Shown: piece by piece, positions 15,725 through 23,958 of the stretch
How the letters are laid out: every line of letters starts with the position of its first letter
How positions within the stretch are numbered: the first letter of the stretch is position 1
NCBI GenBank assembly: GCA_016212105.1
Contig: JACRHJ010000034.1
Location: 23,581-87,580, forward strand
Reading direction: 5' to 3'
DNA length: 64,000 bases
From: Nitrospirota bacterium
Lineage (GTDB): Bacteria; Nitrospirota; JACRHJ01
Program-made: the position numbers and the translations under genes
Notes under the pieces: generated by a model
Database searches by the model: none
Seen by the model: only the letters and a program-made list of their open reading frames with translations
Told to the model about the DNA's origin: nothing

Positions 15725-16843
15725 CTACAACCCCTTCCCATAAACCCGATACTTCTTATAAAGCTCGCACCCCATCGCCATAATCCCCTTGTTGATGAGG
15801 TCGTTGTCCTCCAGCGTCCAGGACAGCTCGGCGCCCGTCATCCCCATCTCCTTGCCGCGCATCAGCGCCTCGATGTACAGCACCGCGTCGAAACCCTTGC
15901 CCCGGTACTCCGGCAGGATGCCGAGCGCGAACAGACGCCCCTCCTTTATCTTCCGCCGGTAGTACAGGAACTTCAGCCAGCCGAACGGCAGGAGCTTACC
16001 CCCCATCTTGATGAGTACCCGGTTCATGTCCGGTATGATTATGGAGACCGCGACCGCCCTGCCGTCTATCTCTATGAAGTGGACCATCTCAGGTATTATG
16101 ACGGGTTTGAGCTTCGCGGCCATGAAGTCCACCTCCGCCTCGGTCATCGAGGCGAAGTCCCAGTTCTTCTCCCAGGCCGCGTTGTATATCTCCTTCACGC
16201 GGCCGATCTCCGCGCGGAAGTCCTTCATGTTTATGTGCCGGATGGTGAGGTTGTTCCTCTCCTTGACACGCTTTACGACACGCTCGACCCGCTCCGGCGG
16301 GTCTATGGCCATGGACGAGTACCAGGCATAGAGGTCCTTGACCTTTGCGAAACCCTCGCCGACGACCAGCTTGTGGTAGTACTCCGGGTTGTAAGCCATC
16401 ATGATGCACGGCGGCTTTCCGTACCCTTCGAGGAGCATCCCCGCCTCGTCGTTGAGCGTAGGGCTCGCCGGGCCAAGTACCTCGGTCATGCCGCGTTCCT
16501 TCAGCCATCCGCACGCGGCCCGGAACAGTGCGCGCGCCACGTCCGGGTCGTCCACGCACTCGAAGAACCCGAACCAGCCGACCTTCTTGTCGTGGTACTT
16601 GTTGTAGTTGTGGTCTATGATCGCGGCGATGCGGCCGACCGGCTCGCGCCCCTCGCGGGCGACGAAGTACTCCGCCTCCGCGTGCTCGAATAGCGGGTTC
16701 TTCTTGCGGTTGAGAGTGGTCTTGACGTCGAAGGTCAGAGGCGGCACCCAGTTCGGGTCGCCCTTGTATATGATGTGCGGGAGCTTGAGGAAGTCTCTCA
16801 TCTCCTGGTCGCCGTAGACGGTGTACACAGCCGGGTAGCTCAT
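15725..16843 (-). CDS. GNAT-type N-acetyltransferase family protein (YghO-like)
   Basis: A 372-residue protein, start ATG 16843 with GAGG upstream; the longer frame to 17020 is not needed. The N-terminal part (MRDFLKLPHIIYKGDPNWVP, then NPLFEHAEAEYFVA) and the central GWFGFFECVDDPDVARALFR with EVLGPASPTLNDEAG are typical of the YghO-like branch of acetyltransferases. The C-terminal acyl-CoA-binding core includes FALGILPEYRGKGFDAVLY, the RGKG being the pyrophosphate-binding loop. The substrate is unknown. Monocistronic between the AT-rich island and the Phd/RelE pair. Confidence 0.8.
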   Translation of the reverse strand: MSYPAVYTVYGDQEMRDFLKLPHIIYKGDPNWVPPLTFDVKTTLNRKKNPLFEHAEAEYFVAREGREPVGRIAAIIDHNYNKYHDKKVGWFGFFECVDDPDVARALFRAACGWLKERGMTEVLGPASPTLNDEAGMLLEGYGKPPCIMMAYNPEYYHKLVVGEGFAKVKDLYAWYSSMAIDPPERVERVVKRVKERNNLTIRHINMKDFRAEIGRVKEIYNAAWEKNWDFASMTEAEVDFMAAKLKPVIIPEMVHFIEIDGRAVAVSIIIPDMNRVLIKMGGKLLPFGWLKFLYYRRKIKEGRLFALGILPEYRGKGFDAVLYIEALMRGKEMGMTGAELSWTLEDNDLINKGIMAMGCELYKKYRVYGKGL

Positions 16844-16996
16844 GTCTGCCTCATGGGGTGTGGTTTCGGGCCTCTTCGCGTATAAATATAACACGGAGCG
16901 GGCCGGAAGCAAAAGGATAATTGTTGACAAGCGGGCGTCGATGTCATAACCTAAAATATGTAAGATGTCAGCACAGGTTGCATTATGGAGGTTAAC

Positions 16997-17290
16997 ATGG
17001 CGGGGTCGGCCACCAGGCACAGGGTAGAGGGCATCGGAAGGGTTGTCCCGCTTTCCGGGCTCAAGAAAGATATCCTCAACATCGTCACGGAGGTATCGGA
17101 GTTCGACGAGAAGGTGACGATTACAAAGGACGGCGAACCGGCGGTAGTCATGGTGAACGCCGAGTATTACGAAGGGCTCATCGAGACGCTGGAGATACTT
17201 TCGGACAAGAAGTCCGTATCGGGTATAAGGCAGTCCCTCAAGGACATCCGGGAGGGGAAGGTCCAGACGCTTGACGAGGTGTTCGGGTGA
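16997..17290 (+). CDS. Phd/YefM-family antitoxin
   Basis: A 97-residue protein. Start ATG 16997 with GGAGG upstream; the ATG at 16985 overlaps that site. It has the Phd/YefM fold marks: VVPLSGLKKDILNIVTEVSE, FDEKVTITKDGEPAVVMVNAEYYEGL, followed by a C-terminal helix (LEILSDKKSVSGIRQSLKDI) that would wrap the toxin. In the family the N-terminal domain binds the operon operator and represses it. It overlaps the toxin start by four bases (GTGA). Confidence 0.88.
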   Translation: MAGSATRHRVEGIGRVVPLSGLKKDILNIVTEVSEFDEKVTITKDGEPAVVMVNAEYYEGLIETLEILSDKKSVSGIRQSLKDIREGKVQTLDEVFG

Positions 17291-17568
17291 GGGTACTCAT
17301 CGCCGAGCACGCAGCGAAGCAGATAAAGAAACTCGACCAGCCTCTCAAGGACCGGCTGAAAAAAGCCGTCATACACATCTCGGAAAACCCGTCCATTGGC
17401 AAGTTCCTCGAAGACGAGCTCAAAGGCCTTCAGTCATACAGGTTCAGCAAGTACCGTATCATCTATTAGTTCCAGAAGAAAGAAGACGTGCTCTACGTGG
17501 TCTGGTTCGGCCACAGGGCGGACGTTTACGACGAAGTCGAGAAGGCGCTCAAAGACCACAGGTCATAG
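17287..17568 (+). pseudogene. RelE/ParE-family toxin interrupted by an in-frame amber codon
   Basis: Starts at GTG 17287 overlapping the antitoxin stop. The first 60 residues are a normal RelE/ParE beginning (RVLIAEHAAKQIKKLDQPLK ... FSKYRIIY). A TAG at 17467-17469 then stops the frame, but the same frame continues with FQKKEDVLYVVWFGHRADVY, the conserved C-terminal strands with the family's GHR-DVY ending, to a second TAG at 17566. One base change (for example CAG or GAG to TAG) explains this. The short product lacks the C-terminal active-site region, so the toxin is probably dead; readthrough is possible but unsupported. deoB starts on the next base. Confidence 0.8.
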
Positions 17569-18804
17569 ATGCTCTCCCGCTCCATAATCATAGTCCTCGA
17601 CAGCCTCGGAGTCGGCGCCCTGCCGGACGCGGCCACTTACGGCGACGCGGGCTCGGACACGCTCGGCAACATGGCCCGGGCCCTTGGCGGCCTGACTCTC
17701 CCGAACCTCGAAGCGCTGGGGCTCGGGAATATCGGCGATTTTCCGGGCATCGCAAAGCGGCCGGACGCGCTGGGCTCCTTCGGCAGGATGGCCGAGGCCT
17801 CGGCCGGCAAGGACACGACCACCGGCCACTGGGAGATGATGGGGATACGCCTCGACCGCCCCTTCCCGACGTACCCGGACGGCTTCCCGGCGGAGGTCAT
17901 GGACGCGTTCTCGAAGGCTACGGGCCGCAAGGCCCTCGGGAACAGGGCCGCGTCCGGCACCGGGATTATCGCCGAGCTTGGCGCGGAGCACCTGCGTACC
18001 GGCTCGCCCATCGTGTACACGTCCGCGGACAGCGTATTCCAGATTGCCGCTCACAAGGACGTCATACCGCTCGAAGAACTCTACCGCATCTGCGGCGTTG
18101 CACGCGAAATACTCACCGGCCCGCACGGCGTGGGGCGTGTCATCGCTCGGCCGTTCGTCGGCGGGCCATCGGCCGGTTCAGCCACTGACGGGGGGCCAAG
18201 ACAAGGGCTGACACGCGCTTCGCTTGGTACGGCCCCTGCAGGTTTTGTCAGGACGCACGAGCGGCGCGACTTCTCGCTCGCCCCGCCGGAGCCAACGCTG
18301 CTTGACCTTGCGAAGGAGGCCGGCCTCCCGGTTATAGGCATCGGGAAGATCGGCGAGATATTCGCCGGGCGCGGCGTGACGGAGTCCACGCACACCGAGT
18401 CCAACGCGGACGGGATGCGGAAAACGCTGGACGCGGTCGGGCGCGTAAGTAGCGGTATTATATTTACAAACCTGGTCGAGTTTGATATGTTGTACGGGCA
18501 CAGGAACGACCCGGCGGGGTACTATCGCGCGCTTCGGGAGTTCGACGACTGGCTGCCGTCGTGCATTGCCGCGATGGGCGCGGGCGACATGCTCGTCATC
18601 ACCGCCGACCACGGCTGTGACCCGACGACTCCCTCGACCGACCACTCGCGGGAGTATGTGCCGGTGCTGGTGTATGGCCCGGGACTTCGGCCCGGCGTTT
18701 CACTCGGCACGCGGGCGAGCTTCTCGGACCTCGGGGCTACGGTTGCGGAGGTGTTGGGGCTGCGGCTTTCGTGGGGGCGGAGTTTTTATGGGGCGATAGC
18801 GTAA
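17569..18804 (+). CDS. deoB: Phosphopentomutase, with an internal repeat-derived insertion
   Basis: A 411-residue alkaline-phosphatase-fold enzyme interconverting ribose/deoxyribose 1- and 5-phosphates in nucleoside salvage. Motifs: [15 protein letters not shown] (first metal ligand), [12 protein letters not shown] (phosphorylated Thr region), [15 protein letters not shown] and [20 protein letters not shown] (second metal set). ATG 17569 follows directly on the second stop of the toxin pseudogene. Between [10 protein letters not shown] and [12 protein letters not shown], which family members join by only a few residues, there are about 24 extra residues encoded by a dispersed repeat (18204-18240 and flanks). 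The insertion keeps the frame, so the enzyme may still work. Confidence 0.92.
   Translation: MLSRSIIIVLDSLGVGALPDAATYGDAGSDTLGNMARALGGLTLPNLEALGLGNIGDFPGIAKRPDALGSFGRMAEASAGKDTTTGHWEMMGIRLDRPFPTYPDGFPAEVMDAFSKATGRKALGNRAASGTGIIAELGAEHLRTGSPIVYTSADSVFQIAAHKDVIPLEELYRICGVAREILTGPHGVGRVIARPFVGGPSAGSATDGGPRQGLTRASLGTAPAGFVRTHERRDFSLAPPEPTLLDLAKEAGLPVIGIGKIGEIFAGRGVTESTHTESNADGMRKTLDAVGRVSSGIIFTNLVEFDMLYGHRNDPAGYYRALREFDDWLPSCIAAMGAGDMLVITADHGCDPTTPSTDHSREYVPVLVYGPGLRPGVSLGTRASFSDLGATVAEVLGLRLSWGRSFYGAIA
18204..18240 (+). repeat. Intergenic-type palindromic repeat inside deoB
   Basis: The 37 bases starting AGGGCTGACACGCGCTTCGC and ending TTGGTACGGCCCCTGCA match, with few changes, intergenic copies at 7913-7948, 20503-20539 (inverted) and about 57399-57434. 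In deoB it is read in frame as about a dozen residues ([13 protein letters not shown]). The left arm is slightly decayed (GGGCTGAC against GGGCCGAC). Confidence 0.85.
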
Positions 18805-18830
18805 CACACCGCAAGGAATTCGGTTACATC

Positions 18831-19256
18831 ATGGTCGAACGCTTTCAAGACGACGGCTCCTGGATTGGCGACTTCTCGGACGAAGTGCTCGTGGTATGCC
18901 CAAGATGTTCCGGCATGGCGACGCTTACCGCTGTCAAGGACAAGGACGGCCGCACCGCCGAACATAGAAGGGTATGCACGTCCTGCGGCAGCACCCACAC
19001 GTTCGGCCAGGTTGCGGACTACTCGCTCTGGCTCGTGACGGAGTGCAAAGGGAATACCCTGATGGCGCTGAACGAACGGCACCTGGACTACATGGAGTCC
19101 TACGTGAAGGCTGAGCTTAGAGAAGGCAACCGGGACGGCTCCGCGGTCTACAGGAACAAGACGGTCGCGAGCAGGCTCCCAGCCTGGATAAAAAGCGCCA
19201 AGAACAGGGACGACGTCCTGAAGTGCATAAAGCGGCTGCGGGAGCGGATTGGGTAA
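18831..19256 (+). CDS. TFIIB-type zinc-ribbon-containing protein
   Basis: A 141-residue protein taken from ATG 18831 (AAGGAA upstream); a longer frame overlaps the end of deoB. It has a zinc ribbon with knuckles VCPRCSG and VCTSCGS about 28 residues apart, then YSLWLVTECKGNTLMALNERHLDYMESYVKAELRE and KTVASRLPAWIKSAKNRDDVL ending in a KRLRERIG helix. This layout is a conserved bacterial family usually labelled TFIIB-type zinc ribbon. The role is unknown; nucleic-acid or protein binding is possible. Confidence 0.78.
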   Translation: MVERFQDDGSWIGDFSDEVLVVCPRCSGMATLTAVKDKDGRTAEHRRVCTSCGSTHTFGQVADYSLWLVTECKGNTLMALNERHLDYMESYVKAELREGNRDGSAVYRNKTVASRLPAWIKSAKNRDDVLKCIKRLRERIG

Positions 19257-19375
19257 TAGGCAGGGCGGTGTGCTGCATTACCGGGCGGGCCATGAATGTT
19301 TAGCTTACCCGTTCCCGCCCATTTTGGTATATAATTAAACTAAGTATATATACCGCAATCATAGATAGAGGCCAC

Positions 19376-20416
19376 GTGAACATCAGGCAGCAGACGGAGG
19401 AAATAGAGAAGCTCATCCTCAACGAAAAGGCGGCGCGCGCCGCCGAGTCGAGGGGTCGGGTGAAGCCGGAGAAGGAAGGACTCATCCGCACGGTCTACCA
19501 GAGGGACCGCGACCGGATTATCCACTCGAAGTCCTTCAGGCGCCTGAAACACAAGACGCAGGTTTTCCTCGCGCCGAGGGGCGACCACTACCGGACGCGG
19601 CTCACGCACACGCTGGAGGTGAGCCAGATTGCCCGGACGATCGCCCGCGCGCTCAGGCTTAACGAGGACCTGACCGAGGCGATAGCGCTCGGCCACGACC
19701 TGGGCCACACGCCGTTCGGCCACGCGGGCGAGGCGGTCTTGAACGCCATACACCCCGGCGGCTTCAACCACTACGTCCAGAGCCTCAGGGTGGTGGACGT
19801 GCTGGAGAAGAAGGGCCAGGGCCTGAACCTCACGCACGAGGTCCGGGACGGGATACTCCACCACTCCAAGGGCAAGGGAGTGATGTTCCCGGAGGACGGA
19901 CACGGCCGGGCGGAGACGCTCGAGGGCCAGGTGGTACGGGTCGCGGACGGCATCGCATACGCGAACCACGACCTCGACGACGCGCTCCGGGCGAAGGTCA
20001 TCAAGGCTTCGGACGTTCCCAGGGAGCTTATACAGACGCTCGGCGGGACACACGCGCGCCGCATAGACACCATGGTCAAGGACACGATATTCACGAGCCT
20101 CGACGCGGGGCTGGACGGGATAAGGATGGGCGACGCGGTGCGGCAGGCGACGGAGGAACTCCGGAGCTACCTGTACGCGAACGTGTACGAGAACGACATG
20201 ACGCACGGCGAGTTCGTCAAGGCGACGAAGATACTGACCGAGCTGTACGGGCACTTCATGGAGCGCCCGGAGGACGTGCCGGGCGATGCAGTACCCGGCG
20301 GCGAGGGCGAGCCACTGGAGCGCAGGGTGTGCGACTTCGTGGCCGGCATGACCGACCGCTACGCCATGATGCTGTACAACAACATCTTCCTGCCCAAGCC
20401 GTGGGGGGAGATGTAA
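19376..20416 (+). CDS. dgt: Deoxyguanosinetriphosphate triphosphohydrolase-like protein (dGTPase)
   Basis: A 346-residue HD-superfamily enzyme; start GTG 19376 with GAGG upstream. Motifs in order: RDRDRIIHSKSFRRLKHKTQ, RTRLTHTLEVSQIAR (first metal His), EAIALGHDLGHTPFGHAGE (HD pair and following His residues) and GQVVRVADGIAYANHDLDDA. This is the dGTPase type that removes triphosphate from dNTPs, in the shorter bacterial branch. A TATAAT box at 19330-19335 may be its -10, but no good -35 is visible. Downstream lie repeats, then the DUF4388 gene. Confidence 0.92.
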   Translation: MNIRQQTEEIEKLILNEKAARAAESRGRVKPEKEGLIRTVYQRDRDRIIHSKSFRRLKHKTQVFLAPRGDHYRTRLTHTLEVSQIARTIARALRLNEDLTEAIALGHDLGHTPFGHAGEAVLNAIHPGGFNHYVQSLRVVDVLEKKGQGLNLTHEVRDGILHHSKGKGVMFPEDGHGRAETLEGQVVRVADGIAYANHDLDDALRAKVIKASDVPRELIQTLGGTHARRIDTMVKDTIFTSLDAGLDGIRMGDAVRQATEELRSYLYANVYENDMTHGEFVKATKILTELYGHFMERPEDVPGDAVPGGEGEPLERRVCDFVAGMTDRYAMMLYNNIFLPKPWGEM

Positions 20417-20639
20417 AGCAAATCCCACCTTTTTCAAAGGGGGGGATGAACCGGTTTACCTCCCCTTTGAAAAAGGGGGACTGAGGGGGATTGGGGTTTA
20501 ATGTAGGGGCCGTACCAAGCGAAGCGCGTGTCGGCCCTTAATTATAAACGCCCGATAAATCGGGCAACTACAACTTCCTGGATTCCCGCTTTCGCGGGAA
20601 TGACGGGATTATGTGTCGCGGGTTTATTCTGGAGGCCCT
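20417..20639. repeat. Repeat block between dgt and the DUF4388 gene
   Basis: Contains a CCCACCTTTTTCAAAGGGGG...CCCCTTTGAAAAAGGGGGA inverted pair (about 20425-20484) that may terminate transcription, a GGGGCCGTACCAAGCGAAGC element (20503-20539), the same family as inside deoB, and a TGGATTCCCGCTTTCGCGGG hairpin (20579-20604). The last is the most frequent family; further copies are at 22399, 26621, 30035, 40274, 45800, 46255, 53654, 60520, 62031 and inverted at 55792 and 63930. Confidence 0.8.
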
Positions 20640-21530
20640 TTGGACGCGGAAGAGGCAGGTTTTTACGAAGAGACGCTCGCGAGGATAAGGGAGATCGTCC
20701 GGGAGGAGCTAAGGCAGGGGCTCAGGAAGACGTCGGGCGCGGAGCACCCCTCGCCGCCTGCCACGGAGCCCTCCGGCCGCGTGCTGTCCGGCGACGTGAG
20801 GCACTTCCGCATGCCGGAGGTGCTCCAGCTCGTCTCGCTCCAGAGGCTCACGGGCAGGCTGTCGCTGTGGCACGGCGACCAGACGGTGGACGTCTACATG
20901 CGTGACGGCCGGGTTGCGTACGCGACCGGCGAGAAGCGCAGCCGCAGGGAGCAGCTCGGGACGATACTGGTAAACATGGGCCGCATCACCCAGGCCGCGC
21001 TCGAGGCCGCCCTCGAGAGGGGCTCGAAGACCGGCGCCAGGCTCGGCCGGATGCTTGTCGAGGAGGGCCTGGTCAAGAAAGACGACATACGCGCCGCGCT
21101 CCACAAGCAGGCCGAGCGGTCGGTGTACAAGGCGATGGCCTGGGACGAGGGACGTTTCACGTTCGACATATGCGTCCTGCCGGACTTCGTCGAGGACGTG
21201 CCGATAGCGATCCGGGTCGAGGACCTGATACTCGAGGGCGTGAGGCGTATCGAGGAGGGCAGGGTGATTGCCGAGAAGATACCGAGCCTCGATATAGTGT
21301 TCACGAAGACGGTGCAGGCCGACGAGGAGCTGGAGGGCATGGGCCTGAAGGAGGACGAGAAGAGGGTGCTCGGCGCCGTGGACGGCAAGCGGGACGTGAG
21401 GGAGCTTATCGAGGCCACCGGCCTCGCGGAGTTCGCGCTCATGAGGGCGCTCTTCGCGCTGTACTCGGCGGGTATCGTCAGGAAGTCCGCCCCGGCGCTG
21501 AAGGCGGCGGACAGGACGCAGTACCTGTAA
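20640..21530 (+). CDS. DUF4388 (PatA N-terminal-type) domain protein
   Basis: A 296-residue protein from TTG 20640 behind GGAGG; the ATG at 20613 lies in the tail of a repeat. After an acidic N-terminal helix comes a DUF4388 domain: LSGDVRHFRMPEVLQLVSLQ, RLTGRLSLWHGDQTVDVYMR, DGRVAYATGEK. The middle (LGTILVNMGRITQAALEAAL, LGRMLVEEGLVKKDDIRAAL) is the repeated winged-helix-like motif seen in type II secretion/pilus ATPase N-termini and DUF4388 proteins. The C-terminal part resembles another helical module. Signalling or motility scaffold by context in related species; unproven here. Confidence 0.8.
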   Translation: MDAEEAGFYEETLARIREIVREELRQGLRKTSGAEHPSPPATEPSGRVLSGDVRHFRMPEVLQLVSLQRLTGRLSLWHGDQTVDVYMRDGRVAYATGEKRSRREQLGTILVNMGRITQAALEAALERGSKTGARLGRMLVEEGLVKKDDIRAALHKQAERSVYKAMAWDEGRFTFDICVLPDFVEDVPIAIRVEDLILEGVRRIEEGRVIAEKIPSLDIVFTKTVQADEELEGMGLKEDEKRVLGAVDGKRDVRELIEATGLAEFALMRALFALYSAGIVRKSAPALKAADRTQYL

Positions 21531-21647
21531 GGTCATTGCAGGGGCCGGCCCGTATGCCGGCTCGCTTATACCGGGTCTGGGCACAGGACAGGGCGCCTGT
21601 CGACGGTACGGCCGCCGGGGACAGGCCGCGACACAAGGGGGAGAGAC

Positions 21648-22238
21648 ATGCCTAAGCTTACCGACATAGTGAAACGGGAAGTCGACAAGATCAAAGAGAT
21701 ACTCTACTCGGACAAGGTCACGATCGTCGGGAAGACCATCGCGCTCAAGGAGCTTGGCAGGAAGATCGCCGAGGAGCTATATACCGCCCAGTACAACTCG
21801 CTCGACGAGTTCTACGCGGACTACGACAGGGGCGCGGACCCTATGCAGGCGCTCGAGGGCAGGGGCACCCGGAAGGGCGACCTCGTGATTCTCGACGACT
21901 GCCCGGTCGCCGGGCTGCACGACTCCGCCATAGACCTGTTCAAGGAGGGCGGCGCCTTCCCGCCGGAGTGGGACGCGATAGTCGAGGAGTACAAGCAGGT
22001 GTTCAAGAACGAGGCCATCCTGCACCCGCTCTGCATAGTTCACCAGAGGATAAGGGAGGAACTGGCCAAGAAGATACCCAAGGGTACCAGCTACGTACAC
22101 GCTACCGAGGTCGCCTGCCGCTCCATGAAGACCGGCAAGATAGTCATGTCCGACTGGGGCATGCAGCTCTCCGGAGAGGCGAAGGAAGAGATAGAGAAGC
22201 TGATAGACAAGAAGGCGTGCATATACTATATCGCGTGA
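21648..22238 (+). CDS. Conserved hypothetical protein with four cysteines
   Basis: A 196-residue soluble protein, ATG 21648 preceded by GGGGGAGAG. I do not recognise the family. The N-terminus is helical (KREVDKIKEILYSDKVTIVG ... LGRKIAEELY), the middle is rich in acids and Pro, and the cysteines lie in ILDDCPVAG, HPLCIVHQ, EVACRS and KKACIYYI. The regular codon use and good ribosome site make it a real gene. The Cys/His content is compatible with a metal or Fe-S site (inference). It lies between the DUF4388 and response-regulator genes, on the same strand. Confidence 0.7.
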   Translation: MPKLTDIVKREVDKIKEILYSDKVTIVGKTIALKELGRKIAEELYTAQYNSLDEFYADYDRGADPMQALEGRGTRKGDLVILDDCPVAGLHDSAIDLFKEGGAFPPEWDAIVEEYKQVFKNEAILHPLCIVHQRIREELAKKIPKGTSYVHATEVACRSMKTGKIVMSDWGMQLSGEAKEEIEKLIDKKACIYYIA

Positions 22239-22648
22239 GGGCAGGCGCATCATTGGTTGTCGTCCCGACCGAAGTGGAGGGACCTGCTGTTGGCCTTCAA
22301 GGCATTGGCAGATTCCTCGGCTTCGCTCGGAATGACAGTCACGGGCTGCAATGCCGGTCAGGCGACGTAGCCACAACCTCTGCATGCAAGAAACTTCCTG
22401 GATTCCCGCCTTCGCGGGAATGACGGTCGATGCAGGAGGTTGCCGCGCCGCTTCGCTCCCCGCAAAGACGGCGGCCCATTGCGCTTGTCCGGTCCGCGCC
22501 GCTTCCGGGGATGTATCCATTTCCCCGCCCTAAATTCCCGCCTATAACAAATATGCTTGATTTTATTCGTGATTTGTAATATATATATACTAATTGCCCG
22601 AGAGGTACGCGGGCCGGTATGCGCATACCGAAACTTAGGAGGAAAATG
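22239..22648. other. 410-base gap: repeats, then a candidate promoter
   Basis: The left part holds copies of the CGAAGTGGAGGGACCTG / TTCCTCGGCTTCGCTCGGAA type element (about 22260-22340) and a TGGATTCCCG...CGGGAATGA hairpin (22399-22424). The right part (22540-22600) is AT-rich and has TTGATT (22557-22562) and TATATA (22580-22585) 17 bases apart, a plausible sigma-70 promoter for the response regulator. No gene seen. Confidence 0.6.
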
Positions 22649-23860
22649 ATGGCCCACAAGCTTCTTTTGGCGGACGACAGCATTACCATCCAGAAGGTGG
22701 TGGAGCTTACACTTTCGGAGGAGGACTTCGACGTCACCGCGGTAGGCGACGGCGAGGCCGCCCTCGAAGCCGCCAGGACGCTCATCCCGGACATCATCCT
22801 CGCGGACGTCTTCATGCCCAAGATGGACGGCTACGAGCTGTGCGGCAAGGTCAGGCAGGACCCGGCCCTCAGGGGCATACCGGTCGTCCTGCTTGCCGGC
22901 ACATTTGAGAACTTCGACGAGACGAGGGCGGCGCAGGTAGGGGCCTCGGGCCACCTTACCAAGCCGTTCGAGTCTGGCGAGCTTATATCCAAGGTCAAGA
23001 GGCTTGTGGACCAGAGAGGCTCCGTGGCGGGGGTGGCCCCGGCCGTGGCCATGCCCGCCGCCGCGACGGCAGCCGCCGCGTTCGACGAGCCGTTCGGCGA
23101 CGTGGCCCTCGCGGAAGAGGTCGAGGAGGCCGCTGCCGTGGACGACGCGGACGACCTCTGGAGCGTTGTGGACATGGGCAGCCCGGGCCAGCCGCTCGCC
23201 GGCGCCACCGCCGCGATAAGCGAGGACGACCTCTGGAAGAGGGCGAACATCCTGGGTGACAGCGGAGAGACCGCGGCCTTCCCCAAGGAGGACGACAGCC
23301 TCTGGGCCACCGCCGCACCGGTCGCTGAGCCTGAGATGGAACTGGCCGGCGAGATGGTCGAGGACGAGATGATGGCGGCCGAGATGGAGGACGACTTCCC
23401 CGAGGCGGCGCTCGACGATACCCCCGCCTCCGACAGGACGGCGGTGCTCGACATGGACAGCCTCAACCTCTCGGCGTACGGGCGTCCTGCCCCGCAGCCG
23501 GAACCGGAGCCCGTGGAACTCGCCGAGGTATCCGGGCCGTCCGAGTTCATGGCCTTCGACGGGCTCCACCAGGCTACCGCCGCGGAGGAGCACACGCAGC
23601 GCCCGCAGCCGGCATACGCGCCGCAGCCCGCGGCCGCGCAGGCGCGCCCAGTGGCGTCCGCGGGCCCGGCTTTGTCTCCGGAGATGATAAGGGAAGAGGT
23701 GGCCAGGGCGGTCGGCGACCTCCTCGACAGGAAGATAAAAGAGGCGCTCGCCGGCCTCAGCTCAGAGATGATAGAGAAGGTCGTCTGGGAGGTCGTGCCC
23801 GACCTCGCGGAAGAGATACTGGTAAAGGAGATAGACAGGCTCAAGGCCGGGACGAGTTAG
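22649..23860 (+). CDS. Response regulator receiver protein with long acidic linker
   Basis: A 403-residue protein; the ATG at 22649 sits six bases after AGGAGG (22637-22642), better spaced than the ATG at 22646. Residues 1-120 are a CheY-like receiver: LLADDSITIQKVVELTLSEE, DIILADVFMPKMDGYELC (phosphorylated Asp), and HLTKPFESGELISKVKRL. Next comes a long Ala/Glu/Asp/Pro-rich low-complexity stretch, then a C-terminal helical region (MIREEVARAVGDLLDRKIKE, MIEKVVWEVVPDLAEEILV). Single-receiver proteins of this kind are common in Deltaproteobacteria and likely act by protein contact. No DNA-binding output domain. Confidence 0.88.
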   Translation: MAHKLLLADDSITIQKVVELTLSEEDFDVTAVGDGEAALEAARTLIPDIILADVFMPKMDGYELCGKVRQDPALRGIPVVLLAGTFENFDETRAAQVGASGHLTKPFESGELISKVKRLVDQRGSVAGVAPAVAMPAAATAAAAFDEPFGDVALAEEVEEAAAVDDADDLWSVVDMGSPGQPLAGATAAISEDDLWKRANILGDSGETAAFPKEDDSLWATAAPVAEPEMELAGEMVEDEMMAAEMEDDFPEAALDDTPASDRTAVLDMDSLNLSAYGRPAPQPEPEPVELAEVSGPSEFMAFDGLHQATAAEEHTQRPQPAYAPQPAAAQARPVASAGPALSPEMIREEVARAVGDLLDRKIKEALAGLSSEMIEKVVWEVVPDLAEEILVKEIDRLKAGTS

Positions 23861-23958
23861 ACAGCCCCGGCTTCGTGGTATTTACGCAAGTGTGAGCGAG
23901 ACCTCCCCCACGGTCGTGACGCGACTTTTTTCACACCAAGTAACGACAGAACCACGCC

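Noticed and set aside
17467..17469. Amber codon read as pyrrolysine or suppressed
   Set aside because: No pyl genes or suppressor tRNA are visible in the window; a simple nonsense mutation is the simpler explanation.
22831..23844. Long minus-strand frame opposite the response regulator
   Set aside because: Ser/Ala/Pro-rich shadow of the low-complexity linker of the response regulator; no ribosome site or known motif.
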